This document shows, in pieces, positions 11,076 through 23,016 of a stretch of 64,000 nucleotides of DNA; within the stretch, counting starts at the first letter, position 1, and every line of letters begins with the position of its first letter. The notes beneath the pieces are model-generated. The model searched no databases and had not been told where the DNA came from. It worked only from the letters and a program-made list of their open reading frames with translations. The stretch spans positions 235,856,744 through 235,920,743 of the forward strand of contig NC_073695.1 in NCBI RefSeq assembly GCF_029784165.1, read 5' to 3'. The translations under genes and the position numbers were made by a program. Source of the stretch: Wyeomyia smithii. Taxonomy: Eukaryota > Arthropoda > Insecta > Diptera > Culicidae.

Positions 11076-13440
11076 GGGCTACAGGAGTGAAAAAAGTGCC
11101 ATCAGCTTACTGTTGCTGTGTGCGAAAAAATTCTGACCCCTTGCTGATCGGAAATTGTTCCGTCTGGAGTAATGTGAATTTTCTGGTGTTTATCTTAACT
11201 GACACGATTGTTACCTTTTTTCTATTGGAAAATCTTGCATCACCAGGTCGGCTGGATTAGATTAGCTGGAGGTGTGTTTACAAAGGATTCCAAATGCAGA
11301 TGTGTTCCGGAAAATCTAGAATACTGCTAAGAGGAGTCATACAAGGAAGAAAACGAACTCCGGCATCGAAGAAACACGAAAAACACGTTTCGAGAACTAG
11401 TAGAAATGGTTTTCTCTGTTGCGAACCCAGACGGGGTAACCGGACGTTGACGTGGCTTCCTGTTCCAGTTCGTCTACTAAAACTAAATACTAAAGCTATC
11501 AACATCAGTAGCCTTAGTTCCACGGCAACTCGCTGAGTGGCCACATGGATTAGTGGCTTAGCCGTTGATAGGAGTTTGTTGTTTACATGTTTAATTATTG
11601 TTTCAGCAGTCAAGACTAGGGGAGAAAAAAAACACTGACATGCTGAATTTTGTGCGTTCCAGTGGAGGATGAAAAAAATACAGGAAAAGTTGACCGACCA
11701 ACCTATGGTGGGTAGTGTCACACGAAAGGAGTTGGTTGCTGAACGAACATGTTGGGTTGGAATCAGTGTTGCCATTTGGCCATCGCCAACGCACAGTAAA
11801 GTTCACTAGAATTATACTGGTTCGGGAGGAAAAGATTAGATAATTCGCTAGTAACTTTGAAAAGTTACAAAGATGTTCTTTTATAATGATTTTTGTTTCT
11901 ATGATGTATCATTTGACTGCAGATTTGCATGTTTTAAAAAATTAAAAAGCATATTCAAGGTAATTAAGACTGTTGAGCAAAATCCCACATTGTTATGCCT
12001 ATGTGCAGATTCTTTGCATTTTCATTGCAATGAGGTAAAGTTGGAAGTTTTACTACCTTTTACCGGCTTGTATGGCACACGTTCATATCTGTTGCGCTGT
12101 TTGTGTGAGCTTTGCCTGTACACGTTAACAAGAATGACACGAGATAGGATTTGTAGTTGGCTACGTATAGGTAGCCGGCATGTCGCACACATCTGAACTA
12201 CCAGTGCAGAACAGAGGCGATATCGATAAAGTTACAATTATGCAAGCAGATAACAGTGAGCAAGGCATAACCAGCAGCCTGGAATTGGCACTGTGAAAAT
12301 TTGATGGTGAAAATACCGTATACAGTATTACCTCGGGTAAATGCATAGAAACCACTGACTTTTTTCGCACTTTTCTTGAGAACCGCTTGATGTTGTTGCA
12401 AGAATAAGAATGAAATGAAACTTCTAAAAATAGATTATTTCTAATTTGATCTATCAATACACGGGACGTTCGCTGTACTGCTTCGAGATTGAATGTTGAA
12501 AGCTGTTCGAAAATATTTTATTGCGCTTATTGGAATTGTCGTAAACAAACAGATTGACTACGAAAAAGTAAATTTAAATTTTACCCGTACGAAATTTAAC
12601 CGATAGTATGAACAACGAATTGGGAATAATGTTTTAACTCATCGCAATGTGTACAATAAAAAAAAAACACTGTTGCCCAAGATGATCACTCTTCGAGTCA
12701 ACAATTAGTCATCATCAGCTGCTTGTGGTGTTGCTGCTGCTTGCAGTTTTACCTTCGTGTCTATCCAGTCTGATGCCGATTAAAATTGTCTCGTGCTCGA
12801 GTTCGCTCACGCCCTTCCACACAAAGTATCTCATGCGCGAAAAAATATCGTTCTACGTGCTGCACCATTGAACTCTTTCAGGATGAATAATTTCGGATAA
12901 CATCTAATCTCAATAATAGTTAATCTTGAAAATGTGCAGCTTCCGCCAGGGTTATCAGATGCTGATTTATTTTAGTTAAGGATAAGAAACATTGATAAAA
13001 AAAGCCTTTTAAAATTGTCAATTTTGCACTTTCCTATACAATTATTTTTAAACGACGCTTGTTAACATAAACTGGCAACCCTGATGGCCATGGCTATTGT
13101 TTGCTTGCTGTCGGAGCCATTGCCTTAATGTTATAAACACAGCAGAAAACCGCTAGCGTTGATTTATTCGTAGCTCAGCTTCATTTGTAACATCATGTTC
13201 TTCGCCAATTCGAGTTATCGTCAAAGTAAGATATCGTAACACGCAAAACCCAATCCGGCTACCAGAAGTTACCTGCTTCGACAGTAGTAAAGTAATCCCT
13301 CCGTTAAATCTGTTTTTGTTCTTTTCTCCCCCAACAGCGTAGGAAAGATCTTGAAGATCGTCACATCGCCGACAGCGTCCGCATTTATACAACAAATTTT
13401 GTTTGTATAAATCGTGTTTAGTCATCGACGGCCAGGCGGC
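11076..13440. other. Intergenic or leader intron, no gene recognised
   Basis: About 2.4 kb without a supported gene. A frame of 165 residues at 11278-11775 (-) and shorter ones nearby have no recognisable domain. A 12700-12850 minus-strand segment reads as a short 40-residue frame with a Ser-rich end, but nothing supports it as a gene. Confidence 0.4.
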
Positions 13441-13459
13441 GACCAGCTCATTAGCAAAA

Positions 13460-13469
13460 GTATATATAG
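13460..13469 (+). promoter_or_regulatory. Possible TATA element upstream of eIF5A
   Basis: GTATATATAGG lies about 105 bases before the eIF5A start codon, at a distance that would give a short leader starting near 13490. It competes with the idea of a distant first exon at 10.6-11.1 kb. Confidence 0.4.
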
Positions 13470-13569
13470 GAAGCCAACGCCTCACTCGCATCCAGCGAAA
13501 CGCTCTCCAGTTATTTGTTTTTTTTTCGTTTGGCTGATCCCAAAAAAGGGCAAAACCCCCTAAGCAGCA

Positions 13570-14398
13570 ATGGCCGAAATGGAGGACACCCACTTCGAGG
13601 CCGGAGATTCCGGTGCATCTGCCACCTTTCCGATGCAATGTTCAGCGCTGCGTAAAAATGGTCACGTTATGTTAAAGGGACGTCCATGCAAGATCGTCGA
13701 AATGTCCACCTCCAAAACAGGCAAGCACGGTCACGCCAAGGTACATCTGGTCGGCATCGACATTTTCACCGGCAAAAAGTAAGTCCACGCGGAAACATTC
13801 CGATTTAGTCGTATCGTTGGCACAATCTACTCAAATGATTCAACTCGTACAGTAATCTGGATCACAAACGATTCGTGCGCATAGTGAATGTTAAGAAGTA
13901 TTTTGGAAATGTGTGACCCAAAGCTAAACAAAATGGTCACATGTTTGTACATAACTTCTACAAAATTACCTACCAAAAGATTCTACTTGATAATACCGTG
14001 TCACTACTGAGAGCTAATTCGCATGTTTTTATTCACAGATATGAAGATATTTGCCCATCCACTCATAACATGGACGTACCACACGTTAAGCGCGAAGACT
14101 ACCAACTCACTGATATCGATGATGGATTTTTAGTTCTTATGAATGACGGCGGCGATCTACGTGAAGATCTTAAGATTCCAGAAGGTGACTTGGGAACCCA
14201 ACTCCGTGCTGAATTCGACGCTGGCAAGGAATTAGTTGTAAGTATCGATTTTTGCTTTGATAGATCCTATAGTTTATGAGTAAACAACAAATTGAACTCA
14301 CAATCTTTCATTTTCTTCCCCAGTGTACCGTTCTTAAATCGTGCAACGAAGAAACTGTGATTGCCATCAAGAACAACACATCTGCTGATAAAAACTAA
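13570..14398 (+). CDS. eIF5A: Eukaryotic translation initiation factor 5A
   Basis: Three coding exons: 13570-13778, 14039-14237, 14324-14398; 160 residues, the usual length. eIF5A binds the ribosomal E site and relieves stalling, notably at proline runs, and promotes termination. The hypusination loop STSKTGKHGHAK is intact, with the modifiable lysine at residue 52. The N-terminal SH3-like domain and the C-terminal OB fold (from about NMDVPHVKREDYQL to the end) are complete. Introns are phase 2 after GKK and phase 0 after GKELV. The protein ends in NTSADKN. The ATG sits two bases after an acceptor-like CCCCCTAAGCAG, so an upstream non-coding exon is possible. Confidence 0.97.
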
Positions 14399-17300
14399 TA
14401 CCTCGCCCGTTGCTCGTTACATCCCGCGAATTGCACCGACAGAACAACAACTTCACACAGAAACGACACCCCGATAAGATTATTAAAGCGAAAAAGTTCA
14501 GAAAAACTCAACAACTATTACAACTACTGCTACTATTGCGCTACTACAACCAACAACAACACAGTCATAATAGAGGATAACTATTATTGCAAGAAACGTT
14601 CCTCCCCTACTTCTGTACACAAGTTGCAAAACAAAATCATTAACTACATAAGCGAGGTAAACACTAAAACACACAGACACAGTTGCATCTCTTAGTATAC
14701 AGCTATTATTACAAATTAAAGGAAAAAAAATTAAGATAATACTTTCTGGTAAAAGTAATAAGTTGAGGTAATAAAGAACATTGAGCAGCAGCAGCAAAAA
14801 AAATGTTAAATTCAATCACACGAACGGTCGAACGGGAAGAAGAAGCGAAGGAGCTTTACGTGACACAAAACCTAATTCATGCCAGGAGCAGAGGAACACA
14901 AACGCAAAACAGACAGACAGAGACAGGAAACAGGAGAGAGAGCAAGCGTGAGACAAGAGAAGCACGTGTTCAGCGTTGGTATGGGCAGGAGCCAAGTTCC
15001 CTTTTTTGTACAATGTTTCAACAACAAAAAAAACCAACGGTAAAAAAGCAAGAAAAAACGAAACACATTAATTATTATAATAAATTTAAAGAAAAAAAAC
15101 CAATATAATATAATAAAAATATTATAATAATTTAATGAAATCAATACAAGCAAAATCAATAATTGGAGAAATCTATCCGTGCGAAAGAGATCACACCAAA
15201 ACAGCAGGCGAAATACGTAAAGAAACTCAAAAAGTAAGCGCGAGGAGGAGAAGGAAGTAAATCAGCAAACAAAGGTTGAGGGTCAAGGAAGAACATCTTA
15301 TTCCAAAACAAAAAAAAAAACGAGGAGAAACACAGCAAATTTAAACAGCAAGCTATGTTGAATAAAATATTTAATTTTCTAACAAAACAACACGCAGCCT
15401 ACGTTGTCCAATCGAAAAATTAATTGGCTTATTTCGAAAATAAAGAAAGCTCTTGTAAGTAAGCATAGAACAGTCGACAACACTTTTGCACGGTTCACAG
15501 CCCCCCAGGCAGATGATGTAAAAATGAACGTCGTCAGTAATCTTCTGGTGGGACAAGTAGTTGTACACAGCGCAGCGCTCCCGGCTACTAGGAAGTAACT
15601 CTTCAACAACCCATAAGAGACAGACGCGGACTGCTGAACGGGGTGTGGGCTGCCAAGACCTAATGATTGACGTAAGGTGAGAGACAAGTCACTGTTGGAT
15701 TTCCTGTTCTGTTTATAATTTGTGTTTTTTTGGCTTGTTTTTTAACTATAATTTGGGCCTCGTTTATTTTATCAAAACGAACAACTTAAATAATTATTTA
15801 CGGACCTCTCGCTACGTTCCGTAGAAGTAAAGTATTACGGTAGAAAATATATCAATGAGCACGAGAAACTAGATCTACTTTTTCGTGCTTGTGAAACATG
15901 CATATTCTATGAGAAGATAAATCGAAAAGACTTGAACCCAAGGTGCGATGAGCGATGAGTTATTGGTACAGTTGTAGTTCTTTCTTTGCTATATCGAGAT
16001 GTGTCAAGCATTTTCAACACTTCTCACGAATCTGCTTGGAACACGAATTACATCCAAACATTGTTCGGCCGTTCGTCGTCGCGAACCACGATTTGCTTCT
16101 CAGCGACTGTCTGGAAAACTTTATTTGAAGTAACTGGTCGGAAGAATAGACTTGAAGTCCGAGCTAGACGCTTTTAAGTACTCAAAAAACCTTCGAACGA
16201 TGACATTGGTTCCGATCATTAAAACAGGCTTCATCGAGGCTTGTGCCACAGTGGATTATATAGTCGCAACCCTACCGGTTTATTTTAACTACGAATAAAG
16301 GGTTCTAGGATGACGCGAGCTAGTCCCGAAAAAAGGCCCGAAGCGGAAAGTAAAGGAATGTCAATCGAAACAACGCATCGGTGGCCACGGGATCAAGACA
16401 GCGAAGAAAGTGACGTCGTCAATGCAGTGGCAACCCAACAAATCTAACAATGACCCCAATCTAACGTCCAAAGATTTACGATTTCATCTTTTCGAAAAAT
16501 TTCCATTTTTATTTTAATGCAGGCGATGAAATATCAATCTTTCATTTGTCCTTGAACTCTACATCCAACAGGGAAACTGACATTGGCACAGCATTAAACA
16601 AAAAAACAGAAGACGAAGAAAAAAACGAAGAGCAGTGGAGGAGGAAGTCGGTTCCAGAAAAGAACAGTGAGGACTAACTGTGCATGATAGATACACCGGG
16701 CGTAAACGAATGGAGTATGCAAAATACAACAAAAAAAATATATAAAATTTAAACAAATACCCCCGCTACTATAAGTGCGACAAGTGTAACAAGTAAATTA
16801 GGAAGAAAATAATTGAAGAGGGAAACAAAGATGAACTATTATTATAACTAATGTGAAAAAGGAGGAAACTGTAATAGGATAACTAAAGAAATGCAAACTA
16901 ATTGTAACACGACATGAGAAAAACAAATAAGAAATTCTACGGTAAATGTTATTATAATGAAAGCAATCTTTTCTACAATCTTATGCGTTATTAGAAAAAC
17001 TAAGGATAGCGTATGGTTTAGTTTTTCGTTACGTTAAAGGTTTTTTTCGCTTGTTTTTCTCAATTTTCCGGAATGAGAACAATCGTACACTGTTTTAAAC
17101 ACATGCGGGCGCTTGCGCTCCAGCCAATTATCGTCTTACAATTTGAGGAATAAACATAAACAGTGCAGCTGAGATTAAGTCAACAACTGTGACAAACTAT
17201 TTTTCATGCTACAAAAACAATTAGAAACGTTTTGTTAGCGGTTTCAGTTCTTCCGACAGTCACACTTCTTTTCCTTTGATACTCTTTAAACATTTCATCA

Positions 17301-17660
17301 AAAGTCTTGAGTTCTTATTTATAAAATAAACCAAAACAGTAACAGTGCAAATTATCAACTTACAATTCATAAACGTTGGCATTTATTTTATTCAAAAATG
17401 TTTACTTTTATATACACCGCGTAAAACTGAGACGGATGCAAGCTGCGTAGAAGAGCGTAAAATTTGATCAACTAATTTCAAATCGACATTACTTATTGGC
17501 TTTGAGGTGAATTAGTTGCATCAATGCAGGAAAAAAATGAGGTACCGAAATTTTTACTTTAAGTGAATCTTTATTGTTTTGTTATAAAAGATTAATTATT
17601 AATTTTTGAACTCACGTATCAGCATAAATAAATCCTGTGAGCAACCTACAATAATTGTAC
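14399..17660 (+). other. A-rich eIF5A 3' UTR / downstream tract
   Basis: Over 3 kb after the eIF5A stop has marked strand bias, with long A-runs on the plus strand and many CAACAACA, AGACAGACAG and AAGAAGA-type stretches, especially 14400-15360. Several AATAAA-type signals occur (for example near 15362 and 17150), so alternative long 3' UTRs are plausible. Minus-strand frames of 60-105 residues here are low-complexity shadows. No other gene was recognised. Confidence 0.5.
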
Positions 17661-18102
17661 AGTGATAAAAAATGATATTCATTGGAACTTTTGGTTTACC
17701 GACTTAGTCTTTTTTTTTCATTTTCTCCTTACTCTATTTTTAAAACAATAAGCTCTAAAGAAATTACCATCAAAACAGTGCTCACTTTATTTTTATATGG
17801 TCAGCTCAGCAGAAATCAAATATTAGGTTCAAAATCCATTAAAAAAAAACTACGCAAGACGTGCATGCAGATGACACTCAAAAACATGGAAGAAAGCAAG
17901 TAAAACATTGTTGTAGCAAGAAAACAAATCCCCAAAAAACTGTTTTTTGTCAGCAAATGTGGAGCAAGGCGAAATAAATCAGAAAAGTGAGAAATCGAAA
18001 AATAATGATTTTCAACAAGAGCATCTTTCATTGTCGGACGTCCGAACAGGAATTTCTTCAAATTCTTGTATATGAAAAAATTATTTTGGGACAAAAACCA
18101 GC

Positions 18103-21100
18103 TCAAAATTTTACTCTCGATTCGGAAGTATCCAGCATCCGTTCCGCAAGACCGATTCGTTGCTGCAGTAGCTGCATTTCCTCTTCCGGCACACTGGATT
18201 TATCGCTTCCTTTCAACAGAAAGTGGTTCAGGAATAGTCGCAAACTATCCTTGAACGCTTTCAGCTTGAAACTAGGGGCGATTCGATTGAAAACCTGTAG
18301 ACACTTATTCTCCTCCTCCAGTAGCAGAATTCCCAGCATAATTTGCCTCACTAACCGGAGCGTAACTTTGTCGATTTCCGCAAATTCTATCACCTTCAGA
18401 ACGGATAATGCCAATCCACCCTCGGCAATCAGATGTGCGAGTAACTTGGCAAGATTCCGTACCGATGCTTGCTTGAGCGCGTGTATGTCTTTCAACCGAT
18501 CCCACAGAGCATACTGGAGTGCCAACTGATAGCGGCGATCGTATTCGCAAAACTTTTGCGAAAGTATGCTATAATACGGATTATAATCCTTTTCGGACAA
18601 ACAACAGTGGATTATAACTGTAACCACCACTCGTTGATCTTTGATAGCTAATCGAAGAATCTTATCAAACGCGTCAAGGTAATCTTCGGCACTCATAATC
18701 ACGCAAAAAACACTTCGCTTATCATCCGTATTCATTCGTTGTTTGCGGGCCAATTCCTGCAACTGCTGACTAAAACCTCCTTCGCTGCTCTTCGTATCGG
18801 ATCCCTCTTTGCCAACCCCTTTACCGTCCTTATTCCCATGCCAAGCGGATCCAACCAACCACCATTTGCCTCTTTCGTCCACATTCAGCAAATCCTCCAG
18901 ACCGATATTCAGTGTACTAACATATTTACCGCTTGTAATCATTCCTTTCAGTATTTTGCGAAAATGCTCCACCAGTGATGGATCGTATTGAGGTATTTTA
19001 TTCATATTATTGTTCTTCACTGCCAACAAACTGTTAAGCATATATTTCACTCGCGCGCTAAAAGAAATGCAAAAATGACGGATTTATCAAACCTTATTCA
19101 AATTAGAGTGAACTTACTCATTCTTCATTTCATCAGAAGCCTCTGCAGCTTTCTTCTGAACTTTTTGAATCATTTCCTTCAGTGCCAGAGGGTCATCCTT
19201 GCGCAGAACAAATCCGATAGATCTGAGCACCAACAGAATACATTCCACCGCTTTCTCGCAAAAATTATCTAACAACCGATCAATCACATCATACATAAGC
19301 TTATTTTTAAAGATTTGATAAGTGTATAAATGACATAAGATAAACACACAATTATCCAGCGTTTTATCTTTCACATCAAAGGCGTCGATTCTCCCGATCA
19401 TGGAGTTAAATTTCTCAACAACGGTCTCCAAAAAGTGCGAGCCCACTTCCGAACCAACATTGGCATGCAGAATGGTGACCAGTAGTGTGTGCTCGAGTAC
19501 CATCCGCTCCGGTGCAAGCGACTGAGATACGATCGCTTCCAGGATCAAATCCGTTAGCGTACTGTTCATATCGAAACGTGCATGTTGCATGTACAAATTA
19601 TCCAATTCGATTGAGATGCGGTGTACGTTGGACTCTGCCAGTCGATTGATTTGACCTTTCAGCTGTCGTTTTAATTTTTGCAATTTTTCCTGTTGTTTAG
19701 CATCCGAAGCTGTCCCGCTCTCCATTCGAGCCCTGATGTGTGGTGGAATATACTTGCCGCTACCGGATCCTTCTTTGATTATGTTCCCTTCCTGGTCCCG
19801 TTTACGACCATATATATCCTCCCACGTTCCAGTTGGCTCTTCGACTTCCTCTTTAGGCGTGCTCTCCGAATCGGTTTCTTCCTGATCACTATCTTCACCA
19901 ATGCTACCGAACACATCTTCATCGAACTCGGAATCTTCTTCGGGCTCTGGCTCTGATTGTTTTTTCTTCTTGTTTTTAGCTTTTTTTGGTTCTGTCTCCA
20001 CAGAAGTCGCATTTTTACTATTTTTCTTCTTCTTTTTTGTTGCAGGTTCTTCAGTTTCCGCTTCTGAATGTTTCTTCTTTCTATCCTTAGATTTTTGCGG
20101 TTTTACTTCCTCAAAAGAAACCTTTTTTGAGTTCTTCTTTTTCGATGCAGGTCCTTCTTCCTCGTCTTCTGAATTGCACTCAGAAGCTTGGTCCTGTATC
20201 ACATAAAAAATATGTTAATTGGAATTTAAACAAAAAAAAAAAAGAATTTTCACCTCTTCCGAATCATACAGTTCATCATTTTCCGAGTAGTCTTCATCAG
20301 CATTCTCGTCAAGCTCCAGCTCGGAATCGAATCCATCCAGACTATCCACACCATCATCCCCTAGGTACTTTTGCTCGATCTCCTTCAGCTTCTCCATTCG
20401 CTTCTTATCCTTGGCATGCTGCGCCTTTTCCCCTTTTCCTTTGACAACTAACTGCTCCACTTTACCCTTTTTCGTTCGTCCAAGCACTTCTCCAAAATCA
20501 TCCGCAAACTCATCCTCCGAATCGTGCTCCATATCTGCCGCCTCTTTAGCGGCTTCATACATCTTTTTCACATTATCTTCCGTGCACAGTTCCAACGCAT
20601 AATCCAAACCATCGTTGAAACTTTTTGGCACTCCCTCTTTGTTTTTCCTCCGGTTAATTCTAAGCAATTTCTCGTACTTTTTAATAACCAAGTCATCCTC
20701 TTCGTTGGCCGCTTGCAGTTGGGCAATGCGTTTCTCCTTCAGTCCAAGCTCGTAATTTCGCAGCTCACGTAGTTCCTCTTCGCGCTCCTTTTCCAGCTGG
20801 CTCTTGCCATTATCTGCACATTTTGTCGCTGCCTCCTCGTCCGCCGAGTCTATCTCCTCGTCGAAATCCGAGTCAATTTCCTCGTCGTCAAACTCATCCT
20901 CTTCGCTGTCGGCCTTCCGCTTCCGTTTTCCAGCCTGTTGCGTTTGTAAATCCTGTTCCTCGTCTCGCTGATAGCGATCCGACTTCTTTCGGCTGTGATA
21001 GTTGAAGCGATTTATCTTCTTTTGCTGCCTTTTCTCTTTGCGAATTTCTTTCCTGGTCTTCACCTGATTTGATCGGGTTTGTTTTTTAGACTTTCCCAGA

Positions 21101-21203
21101 AAGCCTAAACGCACATGTTTTTGTGGGCTAAAAGTATAAGCATTTTGCAATGGAGTATAAACAAAATAGATGAGTATACTGTAGAATATTACCGAATTTT
21201 CAT
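18103..21203 (-). CDS. NOM1: Nucleolar MIF4G domain protein 1 (NOM1/Sgd1)
   Basis: Four coding exons on the minus strand: 21203-21193, 21127-20254, 20193-19118, 19057-18103; about 971 residues (human NOM1 is about 860). The family helps 40S ribosome biogenesis in the nucleolus and recruits the DEAD-box helicase eIF4A3/Fal1 through its MIF4G domain. The N-terminal half is a charged, Lys/Glu/Asp-rich disordered region, with basic KRQQKK and KKKKKNSK tracts suitable as nucleolar signals. A conserved GKYIPPHIRAR motif precedes the MIF4G domain (about 473-660). A GKWWLVGSAW linker and an MA3 domain (about 768-885, RSVFCVIMSAEDYLDAF) follow. Exon 1 codes only for MKI and two bases of the Arg codon, so the start is inferred from splice sites. 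Divergent from OPA1. Confidence 0.94.
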
Positions 21204-21391
21204 GTTGAGAAAAACCAAAGTCCTGTTCCACTAGAAAGCGATTAGCAAAGAAAGAGCGATCAAAAAGCAATGGTAACAAAACAAAAATTCACACGTGCCA
21301 CATGACACCGGCTTTGGCAACCGGTCGTATCGTTGATCACTTCCTCTACACGTTAGTTTATTTTTAATAATTATTTCTTAAATAATACTAA

Positions 21392-21825
21392 AGGTATGTT
21401 TAGACTATCTGATTTTTTCATCAGATTCGAGCTGATTGCTCGGAAATATATCGAATGCAATGTTGGTTTACGTTTACACCTATTCGATATTGTGATTCAA
21501 CATGCTGTTCGATTTGTCGAAGGGAATAGGAACGTTTTTTTTTTTTCGTTCGACTCCAAGAACATAGCAACCTTTGAATTTTTTTTAGTTTTATGTTTTA
21601 GCTTTCCATAACAAACATCATTTTCGTTTTTTGTGTCCTGGCAAATATTCAAATGGAGGAAAAATGACATTTATTTGGCAGTTCTTCCTCTCGACTTGTG
21701 CAAGCAGTGTGAACACCGCCATACAAACGGGTTTGACAAAGTATGTCGAACGGTAAATCGAGCAGACTACCGATTTCTGCCGTAGTCAAAATCAGACCGA
21801 CATGTCTAATAGTCTAAATGTACCT
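21392..21825. mobile_element. MITE with TAA target duplication (Harbinger-like)
   Basis: The ends AGGTATGTTTAGACTAT and ATAGTCTAAATGTACCT are imperfect inverted copies, bordered on both sides by TAA (21389-21391 and 21826-21828). The 434-bp interior has no transposase frame. A 3-bp TAA/TTA target duplication is typical of PIF/Harbinger elements. It lies in the NOM1/OPA1 intergenic region. Confidence 0.65.
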
Positions 21826-22240
21826 TAAAACTGATAAGAATAAATGCCCGATAAAAGAAATTACGACGCATTTTGCGGTGAGAACAATGAATGAACAATG
21901 TTTTTTATTGTAATCAGAAATAACCTGGTATTTTTTTACTGTAAGCTTGCAAAAGGTTTCTGTCATTACCATGTTTCAATAGAGTTTTTTGTTGTCGAAT
22001 CTACCACCGACAATAATTTTACCACGAGCTTAAGAAGCCGTTATTCAACAGAATTATTCGCTAGGTATGAACGTGCGGTGGCAGGTTAAAGCTGACAAAT
22101 TTTACAGTGCGCTTCGGGCAGCACTCCAGGTCAAAACTGGATCAAAATGGAGCGAATAAAGAAGCAATTAGGTTGCTTCCATGTAAAAACGAGGTGAGGT
22201 GGTGGAATAAAAAAACTCGCTATAAAATAAGCATAGTTCT
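21826..22240. other. NOM1/OPA1 spacer between two MITEs
   Basis: About 400 bases without a recognised gene. The 63-residue frame at 21898-22089 shows no domain. Confidence 0.4.
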
Positions 22241-22754
22241 CGACTACTTTGTGATAAGGTCGTATGTCTAAACGTAAACAAAACGAGTGAGAGATTATTT
22301 GTGCTTGGGAAGTACAAGGAATATAACCACATACTTAGACATACGTAACACTGGCGATTTTTTTTTTTTTTGGTACTCTTTGCCTCACATCAGCCGGTAC
22401 CAACACCAGTATGAACTGCTCGACGAAAATGAACGGAATGAATTTTCTTTATAGCGGCTCTTCTCGAGCCCTCAACAAAACCCCTTACGAAACTGTCAAA
22501 AAGTTGTTTACAGAATCAATGCTGCATTTTTCGAGTGGGAACGAGACAAATGCAGGGCTGCCCAGGTACACAACCTCCATAAAATACTTAAACAGAGGTT
22601 TTTTTTTATAGAGGATAGTACTTTCGAGTAGTTCATTTTGTACCAACTTTTTTTGAAGATTTTTTCATGAGTGTTACGTATGTCTTATGTATGTGATATA
22701 ACTTTCACTCGTTTTGTCTACGTTTAGACATACGACCTTATCACAAAGTAGTCG
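22241..22754. mobile_element. MITE with long terminal inverted repeats
   Basis: CGACTACTTTGTGATAAGG with its continuation to about 22290 is repeated in inverse at 22703-22754, with few mismatches over about 48 bp. A second subterminal pair (CATACGTAACACT near 22340, AGTGTTACGTATG near 22670) extends the fold to about 110 bp per arm. The middle has a long T-run and no transposase. No clear target-site duplication was found, so the superfamily is open. It sits 260 bp upstream of the OPA1 start codon. Confidence 0.75.
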
Positions 22755-23016
22755 TGAATTCAAATTAACAGAGAAAACGTAACTCTGATAAAATGTTTAA
22801 AAATTACTCTGTGACGTGTTTCACTTCCTCTACAGTCCTTCAAATTTCACTAGCGCACGCCCCTGAAGCCAAACAGGAGTTTTCTCTGTCCTGTCAGTGC
22901 GAAAATCAAAGTTGGGCAGCATCGTTTTGCAGTCTTATGGCTTAATTTTCTGCTTTTTAAAGTGAAAAATAATGTTCTACTAGTTTCACCTGTCCGGAAA
23001 ACCAAGCAATTCTACA

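Noticed and set aside
12700..12850. C-terminal coding exon on the minus strand (frame ending near 12703)
   Set aside because: Only about 40 codons, two competing frames, no upstream exon or domain.
19901..20206. Ser/Phe-rich 101-residue plus-strand frame
   Set aside because: Antisense shadow of the Lys/Glu-rich part of NOM1.
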